A DNA stretch of 64,000 bases from Chlorocebus sabaeus (GCF_047675955.1 NC_132909.1:45683931-45747930); one strand, 5' to 3'; counted from the first letter of the stretch, positions 30,796-42,162 are shown. The notes: a model not told the origin generated them from the letters alone. Made by a program: numbers and translations.

Positions 30796-31012
30796 CCATA
30801 AATGGTATAAACTCCAGCTTGTGGGGAGGGGGTGTCTTCAGGCTGGTCCATGTTTGCCACAATGTCCCCTTCTCCAGGAACATCCCCCACCAGACCCCAC
30901 CACCTTCCCTGTGGACACCCTATGGGGTAAGCCACATCTTTCTCTCTGAGGATAGACTAGGGTGGCCCAGGAGGGTGTCTGACTACCACAAAGGCACTGC
31001 CCAGACAAAACA

Positions 31013-31292
31013 TCTCAGGGCAGGATGGCTCACACCTGTAATCCCAGCACTTTGGGAGGCCGAGGCAGGCGGAACATTTGAGGTCAGGAATTCAAGACCA
31101 GCCTGGCCAACATGGTGAAACCCCATCTCTACAGAAAATACAAAAATTAGCTAGACATGGTGGCGCCTGCCTGTAATCCCAGCTACTGAGGAAGCTGAGG
31201 CAGGAGAATCGCTTGAACCCAGGCGGGGGAGGTTGCAGTAAGCCGAGATACTGCCACTGCACTCCAGCCTGGACGACAAAGTGAGACTGTCT

Positions 31293-31340
<48 letters not shown>
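31013..31340 (+). mobile_element. Alu whose tail has become a (CA)n microsatellite
   Basis: Full-length Alu 31013-31294, then CAAACACACACA...CC over about 45 bp, ending about 140 bp before the ABHD8 coding-exon acceptor. Confidence 0.9.
31295..31339. repeat. (CA)n microsatellite
   Basis: About 21 CA units grown from the Alu A-tail. Confidence 0.95.
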
Positions 31341-31341
<1 letters not shown>

Positions 31342-31482
31342 CTCAGTGCCATGGCTCACTTGCTCTGGCACTCCCCAGACTGGAGTCTGCAAGGGTTCTC
31401 CTAAGGCTCAGGGAGTGCATGCTGCAGGGTAGAGGGTTCTCGTTGAGACAGCACCTGAACTGGCTGCTGTCCCCACTCACAG

Positions 31483-32248
31483 GACACACCATGCTGACCG
31501 GGGTGACCGATGGTATCTTCTGTTGCCTGCTGGGCACGCCCCCCAACGCCGTGGGGCCACTGGAGAGCGTCGAGTCCAGCGATGGCTACACCTTTGTAGA
31601 GGTCAAGCCCGGCCGCGTGCTGCGAGTGAAGCATGCAGGACCCGCCCCGGCCGCTGCCCCACCTCCGCTATTATCCGCATCCTCGGATGCAGCCCAGGGG
31701 GACCTTTCTGGCTTGGTCCGCTGTCAGCGCCGGATCACCGTGTACCGCAATGGGCGGTTGCTGGTGGAAAACCTGGGCCGAGCCCCTCGAGCCGACCTCC
31801 TGCACGGGCAGAATGGCTCTGGGGAGCCGCCGGCCGCCCTGGAGGTGGAGCTGGCAGATCCAGCAGGCAGCGATGGCCGCTCGGCCCCCGGCAGCAGCAG
31901 CGGCAGCGGCAGTGGCAGTGGCGGGCGGCGGCGGCGAGCCCGGCGCCCCAAGAGGACCATCCATATTGACTGTGAGAAGCGCATCACTAGCTGCAAAGGC
32001 GCCCAGGCCGATGTGGTGCTGTTTTTCATCCATGGTGTCGGCGGTTCCCTGGCCATCTGGAAGGAGCAACTGGACTTCTTTGTGCGCCTAGGCTATGAGG
32101 TGGTGGCTCCTGACCTGGCCGGCCACGGGGCCAGCTCTGCGCCCCAGGTGGCCGCAGCCTACACCTTCTATGCGCTGGCTGAGGACATGCGAGCGATCTT
32201 CAAGCGCTATGCCAAGAAGCGAAACGTGCTCATCGGCCATTCCTACGG
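31483..32248 (+). CDS. ABHD8: ABHD8 exon 2 (first coding exon)
   Basis: Acceptor CTCACAG, 8 nt of leader, ATG at 31491-31493 in CACACCATGC. Runs to GHSY plus two bases of Gly, donor GTAAGT. Contains a (GGC/AGC)-rich stretch around 31890-31930 coding Ser-Gly repeats. Confidence 0.96.
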
Positions 32249-35200
32249 GTAAGTGAACCCTGGCACGTGGGGTGGGGGTGAGGGATGGGGGTCAGCAGGG
32301 ACTGACAGTCACAAAATACTGAGCTTTTGGCTGGGCCCTGTGGCTCACGCCTGTAATCCCAGCACTTTGGGAAGCCGAGGCGGACGGATCACCTGAGGTC
32401 TGGTGTTGGAGAACAGCCTGGCCAAGGTGGTGAAACCCCGTCTCTACCAAAAATACAGAAATTAGCCAGACATGGTGGCACGCACCTGTAGTCCCAGTTA
32501 CTGGGGAGGCTGAGGCAGGATAATCGCTTGAACGAGGGAGGTAGAGGTTGCAGTGAGCCAAGATTGCACCATTGCACTCCAGCCTGGGTGACAGAGTGAG
32601 ACTCGGTCTCAAAAAAAAAAAAAAAAACAAAAAACTGAATCTTCAGCCCAGATGCCGCTGATGCCTGTAATCCCAGTGCTTTGTGGGGCCAAGGCAGGAG
32701 GATATCTTGAGGCAAGGAGTTCAAGACCAGCCTGGGCAACATAGGGAGACCCTAGCTCTACTAAAAGTACAAAAATTAGCTAGGTGAGGAGGTGCACACA
32801 TATAGTTCCAGCTACTTAAGGGGCTGAGGCAGGAGATCACTTGAGCCCCAGAGGTTGAGGCTGCAGTGAACTGTGATCACACCACTGCACTCCAGCCTGG
32901 GCAACATGGCAAGACCCTGTCTCTCTTTAAAAAAAAAAAAAAAAAAAGGCTAGACACAGTGGTGCACACTTGTAGATGGATCACTGGAGATGAGCCTGGA
33001 CAACATGGCAAAACCCTCTCTCTTAAAACAAAACAAAACAAACAAAAATCCTAATTTTTCCCCTTGAAAAAAAAAATCCCATTTTTTTATTATTTAAGTT
33101 TTACTTTTTCTTTTAAATAGAGATGGTGTCTCACTATATTACCCAAGATGTTCTTTAACTCCTGGATTCAAGTGGTCCTCGCACCTCAGCCTCCCAAAGT
33201 GCTGGGATTACAGGTGTGAGTCATTGTGCTCAGCCTTAATTTTTTCTTTTTTCTTAGATGGAGTCTCGCTGGGTCCCCCAGGCTGGAATGCAGTGACGAG
33301 ATCTCGGCTCACTGCAAGCTCCACCTCCCAGATTCATGACATTGTCCTGCCTCAGCCTCCTGAGTAGCTGGGACTACAGGCACCGCCACCACACCTGGCT
33401 AATTTTTTGTGTTTTTAGTAGAGACAGGGTTTCATCATGTTAGCCAGGATGGTCTCAATCTCCCAACCTCGTGATCCTCCCTCCTCAGCCTCCCAAAGTG
33501 CTGGGATTACAGGCATGAGCCACCGTGCCCAGCCAATTTTCAAGTTTAAAAAAAATAATATAGAGATGGCGGGGGTCTCATTATGTTGGCCAAGCTGGTC
33601 TTGAACTCCTGGGCTTAAGCCATCCTCCCTCCTTGGCCTCCAGACATGGTGGGATAACAGGCATGAGCCACTATACCAGGCTGAAAGCTCCCATTAACAT
33701 ATGTAATCAGACAGGGATTTCCATCATCACTGATATTATTTCACATTGTTCTAAAGCAGTGTTGCTCAGGCCAGGTGCAGTGGCTCATGCCTGTAATCGT
33801 AGCACTTTAGGAAGCCAAAGCAGACAGATAACTTGAGGTCGGGAGTTCAACACCAGCTTGGCCAACATGGTGAAACCCCATCTCTACTAAAGGTCCAAAA
33901 AATTAGCGAGGCATGATGATGCGTGCCTGAAATCCCAGCAACTCGGGAGTCTGAGGCAGGAGAATCACTTGAACCTGGGAGGCAGAGGTTGCAGTGAGCG
34001 GAGATCACACCACTGCACTCCAGCCTGAGCAACAAGGTGAGACTCCGCAAAAAAAAAAAAAAAAAAAAAGTAGTGTTGTTTAATCCCAGCGCTAACATTT
34101 TTGGCCAGGTTATTATTTTTTTTCTGTGGGGGGCTGTAGGATGTTTAGATGTTTAGTAGTATCCCTGGCTTCTGCCCAGTTGATGCAACTACACAATCTA
34201 GTGTTGATCATGACAGTCAAAAATGTCTTCAGAAGTTGCCAAATGTGCCCTGGTGGGCAGAATTACCCCTGGCTGAGAACCACTGCCTTAGACTAAGTTC
34301 AAAAGTCAGCTGCCCTGGAGATCCCTGTGCATTCAGGAAGGGCTCATTGGAATCCTGTAAATTCTAGGCATTTACAAAGGCATGGGTTACTGAAATTCAC
34401 TCCTGCTTAAAGGGCAGATAATACAACCTAAAACTTACCAATAACCCTTCCATGGAAGGCTTGGTCCCCAGGGCTTGACCACTACCAAGTGGCCTCATTC
34501 TTTCCCTTATCCAAGAAGAAAGGCAAGATAGGAACAGCCAGGTGGGTTGAGCACCACTGTTTTAGAGATTCTAGCCTATGCAATTAGACAAGAAAAAGAG
34601 GCCGGGCACAGTGGCTCACACCTGTAATCCCAGCCCTTTGGGAGGCCGAGGAGGGCAGATCACGAGGTCAGGAGATCGAGACCATCCTGGCTAACATGGT
34701 GAAACCCCGTCTCTACTAAAAATACAAAAAATTAGCCAGGCATGGTGGCGGGCTCCTGTAGTCCCAGCTACTCGGGAGGCTGAGGCAGGAGAATGGCATG
34801 AACTCAGGAGGCGGAGCTTGCAGTGAGCCAAGAACGTGCCACTGAACTCCAGCCTGGGCAACAGAGTGAGACTCTGTCTCAAAAATTAAAAACAGAAAAA
34901 AGAGAAAAAAAGAAAAAGAAATAAGTGGCCAGGTGTGGTGGCTTACACCTGTAATCCCAACACTTTGGGAGGCTGAGGTGGGAGGACTGCTGTAGCTGAG
35001 GAGTTGCCAAAGACCAACCTGGGCAACCTAAGCAAGATCTTATCTCTACAAAAAATTAAAAAGTAAAAAAAAAAAAAAGTAAAAAAAGAAAACAAGGAAG
35101 TTACATAAGTATCTAAAAGAAAGGAATCCAGACTGAGAGGTAACAGCTCTTGTTTGTTTATATTTGTTTATATGATAACATACTCAAAAGTTGATGCTTA

Positions 35201-38200
35201 TGATAAAGTATTCCTCTAATGAAATGAGCATCCACCTGCCAGGCACAGTGGCTCACACCTGTAATCCCAGCACTTTCAGAGGCTGAGGCAGGCGGATCAC
35301 GAGGTCAAGAGTTCAAGACCAGCCTGGCCAAAATGGTGAAACCCTGTCTCTACTAAAAATACAAAAATCAGCTGGGTGTGCTGACAGGCACCTGTAATCC
35401 CAGCTACTCAGGAGGCTGAGGCAGGATAATCATTTGAACCCATGAGGCGGACGCTGCAGTGAGCCGAGATTGCACCATTGCACTCCAGCCTGGGCAACAG
35501 GGCAAGACTCTGTCTCCAGAAAAAGAAAACAAAAAACACCCACCTATAATAGTTCCCATGACCCCATAACAATGCTATGAGGTCAGCACATTTACAACTT
35601 CAGGAATGTGGAGGCTGAAGCTCACAGAGGTGAAGCAACCTGCCCAAAGACATACAGGAAGTCCCTGACACAATCACATCTGCCTTACTCCTGTCTGTAT
35701 CCTTTCTTCATTACGGCAGGGGCTGGCAAACATTTCCTTAAAGGGTCAGATAGCGAATATTTCAGGTTTGCAGGTCATACAGTCACTGTTGGAACTTCTG
35801 ATAAAACTTTATTTAGGAAACATTTTTTGGCCACGCACGGTGGCTCACGCCTCTAATCCCAGCACTTTGGGGGGCCAAGGTGGGCAGATCGCCCGAGGTC
35901 GGGAGTTCAAGACCAGCCTAACTAACATGGTGAAATCCTGTCTGTACTAAAAATACAAAAATTAGCCGGGCATAGTGGTGGGCGCCTGTAATCCCAGCTA
36001 CTCGGGAGGCTGAGGCAGGAGAATCATTTGAACTTGGGAGGTGGAGGTTGCAGAGAGCTGAGATCATGCCACTGTGCTCCAGCCTGGGTGACAGAGTGAG
36101 ACTCTGTCTCAGAAGAAAAAAAACAAAAACCAAAAACTTTATTTAAAAAACATTTTTCAAATCTCCAAAAGTGTTAACTGTATTTACAAAAGCAAATGAC
36201 TAGCCCAGAGACCGTACGTAGTTTGCTGACCCCTGCTTTAGTAGGAATGAGGAACTGAACTTTGGGGGCTCCTCAGGCCACGCCCTTCCATCTTGTATAA
36301 GGAAGACAGATATGTCTTGCCCAGAGGCAGGTGGCGGAACATCCTAAAAGGGAAGGGATAGTAGGAAACCGTGACCTCCTCTGGGCAGCCAGAAGCATTT
36401 GTTTAATCAGATTGCTTTCCTAACACTTGCTGATAAGTAATTCTTACTGCTTTCGGGTCATGGTGACTTTCAGAATCTGACAAGGGCCAGGCACAGTGGC
36501 TCTATAATCTCAACACTTTGGAAGGCCAAGGTGGAAGGATCACTTGAGCCCAGGAGTTCAAGACCAGCCTGGGCAACATAGTGAGACCCCCCATCTCTAC
36601 AAAAATTTTTAAAAATTAAAATAAAAAGTCTGGTGAAGCTTCTGGATCCAGATTCTCTCTTCAAAATAAGTTCCATCCTCAACACTCAATCTCACACTTT
36701 CACGGTATTTGAGAGGCCGTACCCATCCCTCACCCCTTCAGGTGTCCACGGACCCCAGGGGAAGAATCTTGGCTTTCAAGGTTCTTCTTGGACCTTCTGG
36801 GTAAGGAGAGGACATGAACCCCCTCACCAGGATGGGTGTCACGGCTCACACCTGTAATCCCAGCACTTTGGGAGGCTAAGGCCAGAGGATCGATCACTTG
36901 AGCCCAGGAATTCAAGACCAGCTTAACCAACATAAGGAGATTCTGTCTTTATAAAAAAAATTTTTTTTTTTGAGATGGAGTCTTGCTCGTTGCCCAGGCT
37001 GGAGTGCAGTGGCACGATCTCCGCCTGCAAGCTCTGCCTCCCAGGTTCACGCCATCCTCCTGTCTCAGCCTCCCGAGTAGCTGGGACTACAGGCGCCTGC
37101 CACCACGCCCGGCTAATTTTTTGTATTTTTAGCAGGGATGGGGTTTCTTTTTTTTTTTTTTTTTTTTTTGAGACGGAGTCTCGCTCTGTTGCCCAGGCTG
37201 GAGTGCAGTGGCCGGATCTCAGCTCACTGCACTCTCCGTCTCCCGGGTTTACGCTATTCTGCTGCCTCAGCCTCCCGAGTAGCTGGGACTACAGGCACCC
37301 GCCACCTCTCCCGGCTAGTGTTTTGTATTTTTTTAGTAGAGACGGGGTTTCACTGTGTTAGCCAGGATGGTCTCGATCTCCTGACCTCGTGATCCACCCA
37401 TCTCAGCCTCCCAAAGTGCTGGGATTACAGGCTTGAGCCACCACGCCCGGCCAGGGACGGGGTTTCACCGTGTTAGCCAGGATGGTCTCGATCTCCTGAC
37501 CTCGTGATCCGCCTGCCTCAGCCTCCCGAAGTGCTGGGATTACAGATGTGAGCCACCGCACCCGGCCATAAAAATTTTTAAAAATTAGCTGAGCATGGTG
37601 GCACATGCCTGTAGTCCCAGCTACTCAGAAGGCTGAGGTGGGAGGATCACTTGAGCCCAGGAAGTCAAAGCTGCAGGGAGCTATGATTATGCCACTGCAC
37701 CACTCCAGCCTAGGTGACAGCAAAACCTTGTCTCAAAAACAGAACAGGCCAGTCCCAGTGGCTCACGTCTGTAATCCCAGCACTTTGGGAAGCCAAGGTG
37801 GGCAGATCACTTGAGGTCAGGAGTTCTCGACCAGCCTGAGCAACATGCTGAAACCCTGTGTCTACTAAAAAATACAAAAATTAGCCAGGTGTGGTGGTGA
37901 ACACCTGTACTCCCAGCTACTCAGGAGGCTGAGGAAGGATAATCAGTTGAACCCGGGAGCCAGAGGTTGTAGTGAGCTGAGATTGTACTCCAACCTGGGC
38001 GACAGAGTGAGACTCCGTCTCAAAAACAAAAACAAAAACAAACCAGGCCAGGTGCAGTGGCTCAAGTCTGTAATCCCAGCACTTTGGGAGGCTGAGGCGG
38101 ATGGATCACCTAAGGTCAGGAATTCAAGTCCAGCCGGACCAACATGGTGAAACCCCATCTCTACTAAAAATACAAAAATTATCTGGGTGTGGTGGTGTGC

Positions 38201-40607
38201 AGCTGCAATCCCAGCTACTCGGGAGACTGAGGCAGGAGAATCGCTTGAACCCAGGAGGCAGAGGTTGAAGTGAGCCAACATCGAGCCACTGCACTCCAGC
38301 CTGGGCGACAGAGTAAAACTCTGTCTCAAACAAAAACAAAACAAAACAAAACAAAATGGTCACTGCTTGTATCCTGCTGACCGCCTCCCTTCAATCCTCC
38401 CATCACCCCACCCGTTCCGGGCAGTGTCTCTTTCTGCACATTCCTGGCACATGAGTACCCAGACCTAGTGCACAAGGTCATCATGATCAATGGCGGAGGC
38501 CCTACGGCGCTGGAGCCCAGCTTCTGCTCAATCTTCAACATGCCCACCTGCGTCCTGCACTGTTTGTCACCCTGCCTGGCCTGGAGCTTTCTCAAGTGAG
38601 TGCCCCCATCCCAAAGGCCATGATCCTGGCCCTGGCGAACCCAGGCGTCTGCTCGAGTTGGATGGGAGGGGGGCTGTACTGCTGGGACTAGGGCTGGCAT
38701 CGGGGGCACCCTGCGGCAGGCGGGCTGGCGTGAGGGGCTCTAGCAGTGCCTCTATCACCACCAGGGCCGGCTTTGCCCGCCAAGGAGCCAAGGAGAAGCA
38801 GCTGTTAAAGGAGGGCAACGCTTTCAACGTGTCATCCTTCGTGCTCCGGGCCATGATGAGCGGTCAGTACTGGCCAGAGGGCGACGAGGTCTACCACGCC
38901 GAGCTCACCGTGCCGGTCCTGCTTGTCCACGGCATGCACGATAAGTTTGTGCCCGTAGAGGAAGACCAGCGGATGGCCGAGGTAGAGGAGGGCACCGGGG
39001 GCGCCACAGCTACAAATCCCCAGGGCGCAGCCCAGGAGGGGCGTGGCCTCTGCGGGGGGCGTGGTAGTGTTTGGTGGGCGTGCTTTCTTCCCAAGGGGGC
39101 GTGGTCGCCGGGTGGGCATGGTGTCTAGATGCTGCATCTTGTTCTGACCCCAGGCAAACAGGAGCATTAGGTCTAGCATCAAAGGTATAATCTAGAAAGC
39201 AGGGCTGCCCTGGACAGGTGTTAGCAATTATGCACCGTCCCCCACAGCATGTAAGAAGGCTCTCTTCACAGCGGAGGATTTGTATAAGAGACCCGTGACT
39301 ATATAATTCTAGGAGACTGGCACTAGGGGATCTTTAGATTAGAAACTCTAATTAGCGAGTTCAGATTAGAAAGGGTCTGGGGATCCTTAGCACTTAGAAT
39401 AGCCTTGGATACTAGCCTGGCGAGGTGGTTCACGCAGATAATTGCTGCAACTTGGGAGGCTGAGTGGGGCGGATCGGTTGAACCCAGGAGTTCAAGGCTG
39501 CAGTGAGCTATACTCGCACCACTGCACTCCAGCCTGGGCGACAGAACAAGACCCCATTTCTCAAAAAAAAAAAAAAAAAAAAAAATTAAAGTATAGGTCT
39601 GTACTGGTGGTTCTTAACTAAGGAAGATTCTGCCCCCAAGGAACACGTGGAAATGCATGGAGACATTTTTGGGTGTCACGACTGAGGGGGAGGGGGTACT
39701 ACTGGCATCTGGTGGATGGAGGCCAGGGATGCTGCTCAATACCCTACAAATGCGCAGGATAGCAGCCCCACACCAGCTACCCCCCACCCCCACCAGCAAA
39801 GAATGATCCAGCTCCTAATGTCGGATCCTCCTCCGGGTCAGGCGCGGTGGCTCGCACCTGTAGTCCCAGCACTTTGGGAGACCGAGGCGGGCAGATCACC
39901 TGAGGTCAGGAGTTGGAGACCAGCCTGGCCAACATGGTGAAACCCCGTCTCTACTAAAAATACAAAAATAAGCCGGGTGTGGTGGCGCGTGCCTGTAATC
40001 CCAGCTACTCGGGAGGCTGAGGCAGGAGAACCTCTTGAACCCAGGAGGCAGATGTTGGAGTAAGCCGAGATTGCGCCACTGCACTCCAGCCTGGGTGACA
40101 GAGCAGGACTCCGTCTCCAGAAAAAAAAAAAAAAGAAAGAAAGAAAAAAGAAAATCCTTCTCCGGGCGTGCTGTACACACTTAACAAATGCTGGATGCCT
40201 GAATTCTGGATGAATGCCTGAATTCTGGATGAATGCTGGATGCCTAGTTCGGCTCCAGCAGGGCGACAGGCCATCCTCTAGCTCCCCCTTGAGTGGAAGT
40301 GGAGAGATGCAGGGTAGATGGGAGGAGGGACTTTTAGATGCTGCGGGCCAAGTGTGGATGGCGGAGTCCCAGGGAAGCCTGGCCTCTCGCTCCACCCTCC
40401 TGCCCCCGCCTACCCTGAGCCCCGCGTCTTCTGCAGATTCTGCTCCTGGCATTCCTGAAGCTCATCGACGAGGGCAGCCACATGGTGATGCTGGAATGCC
40501 CCGAGACAGTCAACACGCTGCTCCACGAATTCCTGCTCTGGGAGCCCGAGCCCTCGCCCAAGGCTCTGCCCGAGCCACTGCCGGCGCCTCCAGAAGACAA
40601 GAAGTAA
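31491..40607 (+). CDS. ABHD8: ABHD8 (alpha/beta hydrolase domain-containing 8), complete
   Basis: Alpha/beta hydrolase fold protein; the physiological substrate is not established to my knowledge. Coding exons 31491-32248, 38425-38595, 38765-38981, 40437-40607 total 1,317 bp = 438 aa + stop (human about 439). Starts MLTGVTDGIFCCLLGTPPNA. The N-terminal 165 residues include Ala/Pro and Gly/Ser low-complexity parts and a basic RRRRARRPKR patch. The hydrolase domain follows: oxyanion-side FIHGVGGS, nucleophile elbow GHSYG (Ser about residue 251), an acid candidate in HGMHDKFVP and His in EGSHMVMLE. All triad positions look intact. The tail is Pro-rich (EPLPAPPEDKK). Head-to-head with MRPL34 and convergent with ANKLE1. 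Intron 2 is a 6.2-kb Alu field. Confidence 0.97.
32331..33050 (+). mobile_element. Three plus-strand Alus
   Basis: 32331-32635 and 32640-32947 full length (the second older, AluJ-like); 32948-33050 is a deleted remnant. Confidence 0.87.
33112..33682 (-). mobile_element. Three minus-strand Alu pieces
   Basis: 33112-33236 monomer, 33238-33534 full AluS/Y-like, 33565-33682 monomer. Confidence 0.85.
33771..34068 (+). mobile_element. Alu
   Basis: Full-length diverged Alu with 20-A tail. Confidence 0.9.
34083..34290 (-). mobile_element. Ancient DNA-transposon-like repeat, copy 1
   Basis: Ends GGCTGAGAACCACTGC, the complement of a CAGTGGTTCTCA-type terminus. Shares CAACTTCTGAAGACATTTTT-like core with the copies near 39602 and 42590. 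Family not asserted; hAT-like is likely. Confidence 0.55.
34602..35095 (+). mobile_element. Alu plus truncated Alu
   Basis: 34602-34922 AluY/S-like; 34927-35095 left monomer with an A-rich end. Confidence 0.88.
35238..35540 (+). mobile_element. Alu
   Basis: Full-length Alu. Confidence 0.9.
35545..35665 (+). mobile_element. MIR-like fragment
   Basis: ACAATGCTATGAGGTCAGCA and CACAGAGGTGAAGCAACCTG follow the MIR core. Confidence 0.65.
35715..36237. mobile_element. Ancient DNA transposon with terminal inverted repeats, split by an Alu
   Basis: Left end GCAGGGGCTGGCAAAC and right end GTTTGCTGACCCCTGC are inverted copies. An Alu (35830-36135, +) interrupts the body, flanked by duplicated ACTTTATTTA..AACATTTTT. 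Consistent with a small non-autonomous hAT-type element. Confidence 0.7.
35830..36135 (+). mobile_element. Alu inside the DNA transposon
   Basis: Full-length Alu with a long target-site duplication. Confidence 0.9.
36486..36625 (+). mobile_element. Alu left monomer
   Basis: GGCCAGGCACAGTGGCTCTA to an A/T-rich end; the right arm is absent. Confidence 0.8.
36832..37740. mobile_element. Three-level nested Alu
   Basis: Plus Alu (36832-36958 and 37568-37740) is split by a minus Alu (36961-37138 and 37455-37566). That in turn is split by a young minus AluY (37139-37454) carrying the monkey-type CCGGATCTCAGCTCACTG. AGGGATGGGGTTTC and AGGGACGGGGTTTC flank the innermost copy. Confidence 0.88.
37747..38350 (+). 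mobile_element. Two plus-strand Alus
   Basis: 37747-38045 and 38046-38350, tails of (AAAAC)n. The second ends about 75 bp before the exon 3 acceptor. Confidence 0.9.
38425..38595 (+). CDS. ABHD8: ABHD8 exon 3
   Basis: Completes the elbow Gly and encodes VSFCTFLAHEYPDLVHKVIM to LAWSFL plus two bases. Acceptor GGGCAG, donor GTGAGT. Confidence 0.96.
38765..38981 (+). CDS. ABHD8: ABHD8 exon 4
   Basis: KAGFARQGAKEKQLLKEGNA to DQRMAE, with the HGMHDKF acid-loop motif. Acceptor ACCAG, donor GTAGAG. Confidence 0.96.
39414..40150 (+). mobile_element. Alu fragment and full Alu
   Basis: 39414-39585 is a deleted Alu with a 25-A tail; 39838-40150 is full length with an A/G-rich tail. Confidence 0.85.
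39602..39830 (+). mobile_element. Ancient DNA-transposon-like repeat, copy 2
   Basis: GTGGTTCTTAACTAAGGAAG start, GGAGACATTTTTGGGTGTCA core and GATGGAGGCCAGGGATGCTG shared with the copy near 42590. Confidence 0.65.
40437..40607 (+). CDS. ABHD8: ABHD8 last exon
   Basis: ILLLAFLKLIDEGSHMVMLE to PPEDKK, TAA at 40605-40607. Acceptor CTGCAG. Supplies the catalytic His. Confidence 0.96.
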   Translation: MLLLAFLKLIDEGSHMVMLECPETVNTLLHEFLLWEPEPSPKALPEPLPAPPEDKK

Positions 40608-41142
40608 ACGCCGGGCCGGCGGGGCATCGCTTGGTGAGCACAGCCGCAGCAGGAGGAGGCCGGAGCCTGCGCCAGGTCTGCAGCGCAGACCACCTGGGCA
40701 GGCCGTTCGCTCCGGTGGGCGGGGCCAGGTCAGGGAGACGCCCCCAGGCTGGCTGGGCGGGGCGTGGCATCTGAGAGAGCCCAGCGGACACTCCGCTCTC
40801 TGCTTCGGTCCCGCGGGGCCCATCGGTGTTTCGGGGCTGCAGCCGGGACCCTCGCGGAAGATGACCTTGTACAGAAGCTCTCCCTCACTTTCCCCACGAC
40901 GCCACGGTCGAGGCAGGCCCCCCACCCCGCTCTCTGTCTTCCGTGTCAGCCGTGCTTGATCCTGGGACCCACGATCCCCACGGGGACCCTCGGGGCCCCA
41001 TCCCGTTGCCCGAGACCCTCCCTACCCCCATTCCTCGGCGCTGGGAGCTATTTTTGTCCAAGGTGGGAGGGATGGGGGGGCTAGCGCCACAGAACCTGCA
41101 CATCTCAACCTGTAACTCAATAAAGAGAAGTGACAATCGGAG
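40608..41142 (+). other. ABHD8: ABHD8 3'UTR
   Basis: GC-rich unique sequence ending shortly after AATAAA at 41119-41124. Confidence 0.85.
41119..41124 (+). terminator. ABHD8: ABHD8 poly(A) signal
   Basis: AATAAA in AACTCAATAAAGAG, followed by a GT-rich stretch (CCTGTGCTGGGTG) about 30 bp on. Confidence 0.9.
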
Positions 41143-41370
41143 TCTCCGGACCTGTGCTGGGTGACCACAGGGCAGGGTGTTCACCGCCCGGAGCCTCAGT
41201 TTTCCCATCTGCAGACTGGGCTCAGGCTGATGCCTCGAGCTCAGGATCGACTTCGACAATGTCTGGGATCCACGTTAGCTTCCTGAATTTCCCCTCACAC
41301 CTTAGAAGGCTGGGCCTCCTTGGACAGTATTCCCTAGGGCAGGAGGCAACTTAACAAGAGGTGAGCCCGG

Positions 41371-41835
41371 CCGGACGTGGTGGCGCGGTGGCTGACGCCT
41401 GTAACCCCAGCACTTTAGGAGGCCGAGGCGGGGGGATCACGAGGTCAGGAGCTCGAGACCATTCTGGCTAACATGGTGAAACCCCGTCTCTACTAAAAAT
41501 ACAGAAGATTAGTCGGGCGTGGTGGCGGGCGCCTGTAGTCCCAGCTACTCGGGAGGCTGAGGCAGGAGAATGGCGTGAACCCAAGAGGCAGAGCTTGCAG
41601 TGAGCCGAGATTGCACCACTGCACTCTAGCCTGGGCAACAGAGCGAGACTCCGTCAAAAAATAAAAAATACAAAGACGAGCCAGGAATGGTGGCATGCGC
41701 CTGTAGTCCCAGCTACTCCGGGACCCTGAGGCCGGAGAATCGCTTGAACTTAGGAGGTGGAGGTTGCAGGAGCTGATATTGTGCCACTGCACTCCAGCCT
41801 GGGCAACAAGGCGAGATTCCGTCTCAAAAAAAACG
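41371..41835 (+). mobile_element. Alu plus Alu right arm
   Basis: 41371-41672 young-looking full Alu; 41673-41835 partial copy beginning at GACGAGCCAGGAATGGTGGC. Confidence 0.87.
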
Positions 41836-42162
41836 AGATGAGCCCTTCTCCGGCTGGAAGAGATCCAACCGAGGTTTAGGTAAAGATCGGGGTAGGTGCT
41901 GCATGGAGTTAGAGTTGCCATAATTGAGTGCCCACTGTATTCCAGGCTGTGTTTTGAATGCCTGCCGCCCACTGGTTCACTGAATTCGACTCATCCAACC
42001 CCACCCAGCAAGTTAGGATCTTTTACTATCCCCATGTTATATCTTTCAGCTTGGTTTAGGGTCACCTTTGTCAAGAAGATTTTTCTTTTGAAACCACCAA
42101 ATCTGTGTTTTAGTTTTTTGGTGTGGTTTTTTGGTTTTTTTGTTATTGTTGTTGTTTGTTTG

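Larger units (their letters stand above)
32249..38424 (+). other. ABHD8: ABHD8 intron 2, dense SINE field
   Basis: About 20 Alu copies or pieces, an ancient DNA transposon with visible ends (35715-36237) and MIR-like fragments. Unique gaps at 34290-34600, 35096-35237 and 36238-36485. No additional exon recognised. Confidence 0.85.
38982..40436 (+). other. ABHD8: ABHD8 intron 4
   Basis: GC-rich start, unique 39130-39410, Alu fragment 39414-39585 (+), ancient repeat 39602-39830, Alu 39838-40150 (+), and a short GAATTCTGGATGAATGCC duplication near 40199-40240. Confidence 0.8.

Noticed and set aside
31671..32069. Minus-strand frame of 132 codons opposite ABHD8 exon 2
   Set aside because: Mirror of a strongly supported coding exon with low-complexity Ala/Pro content.
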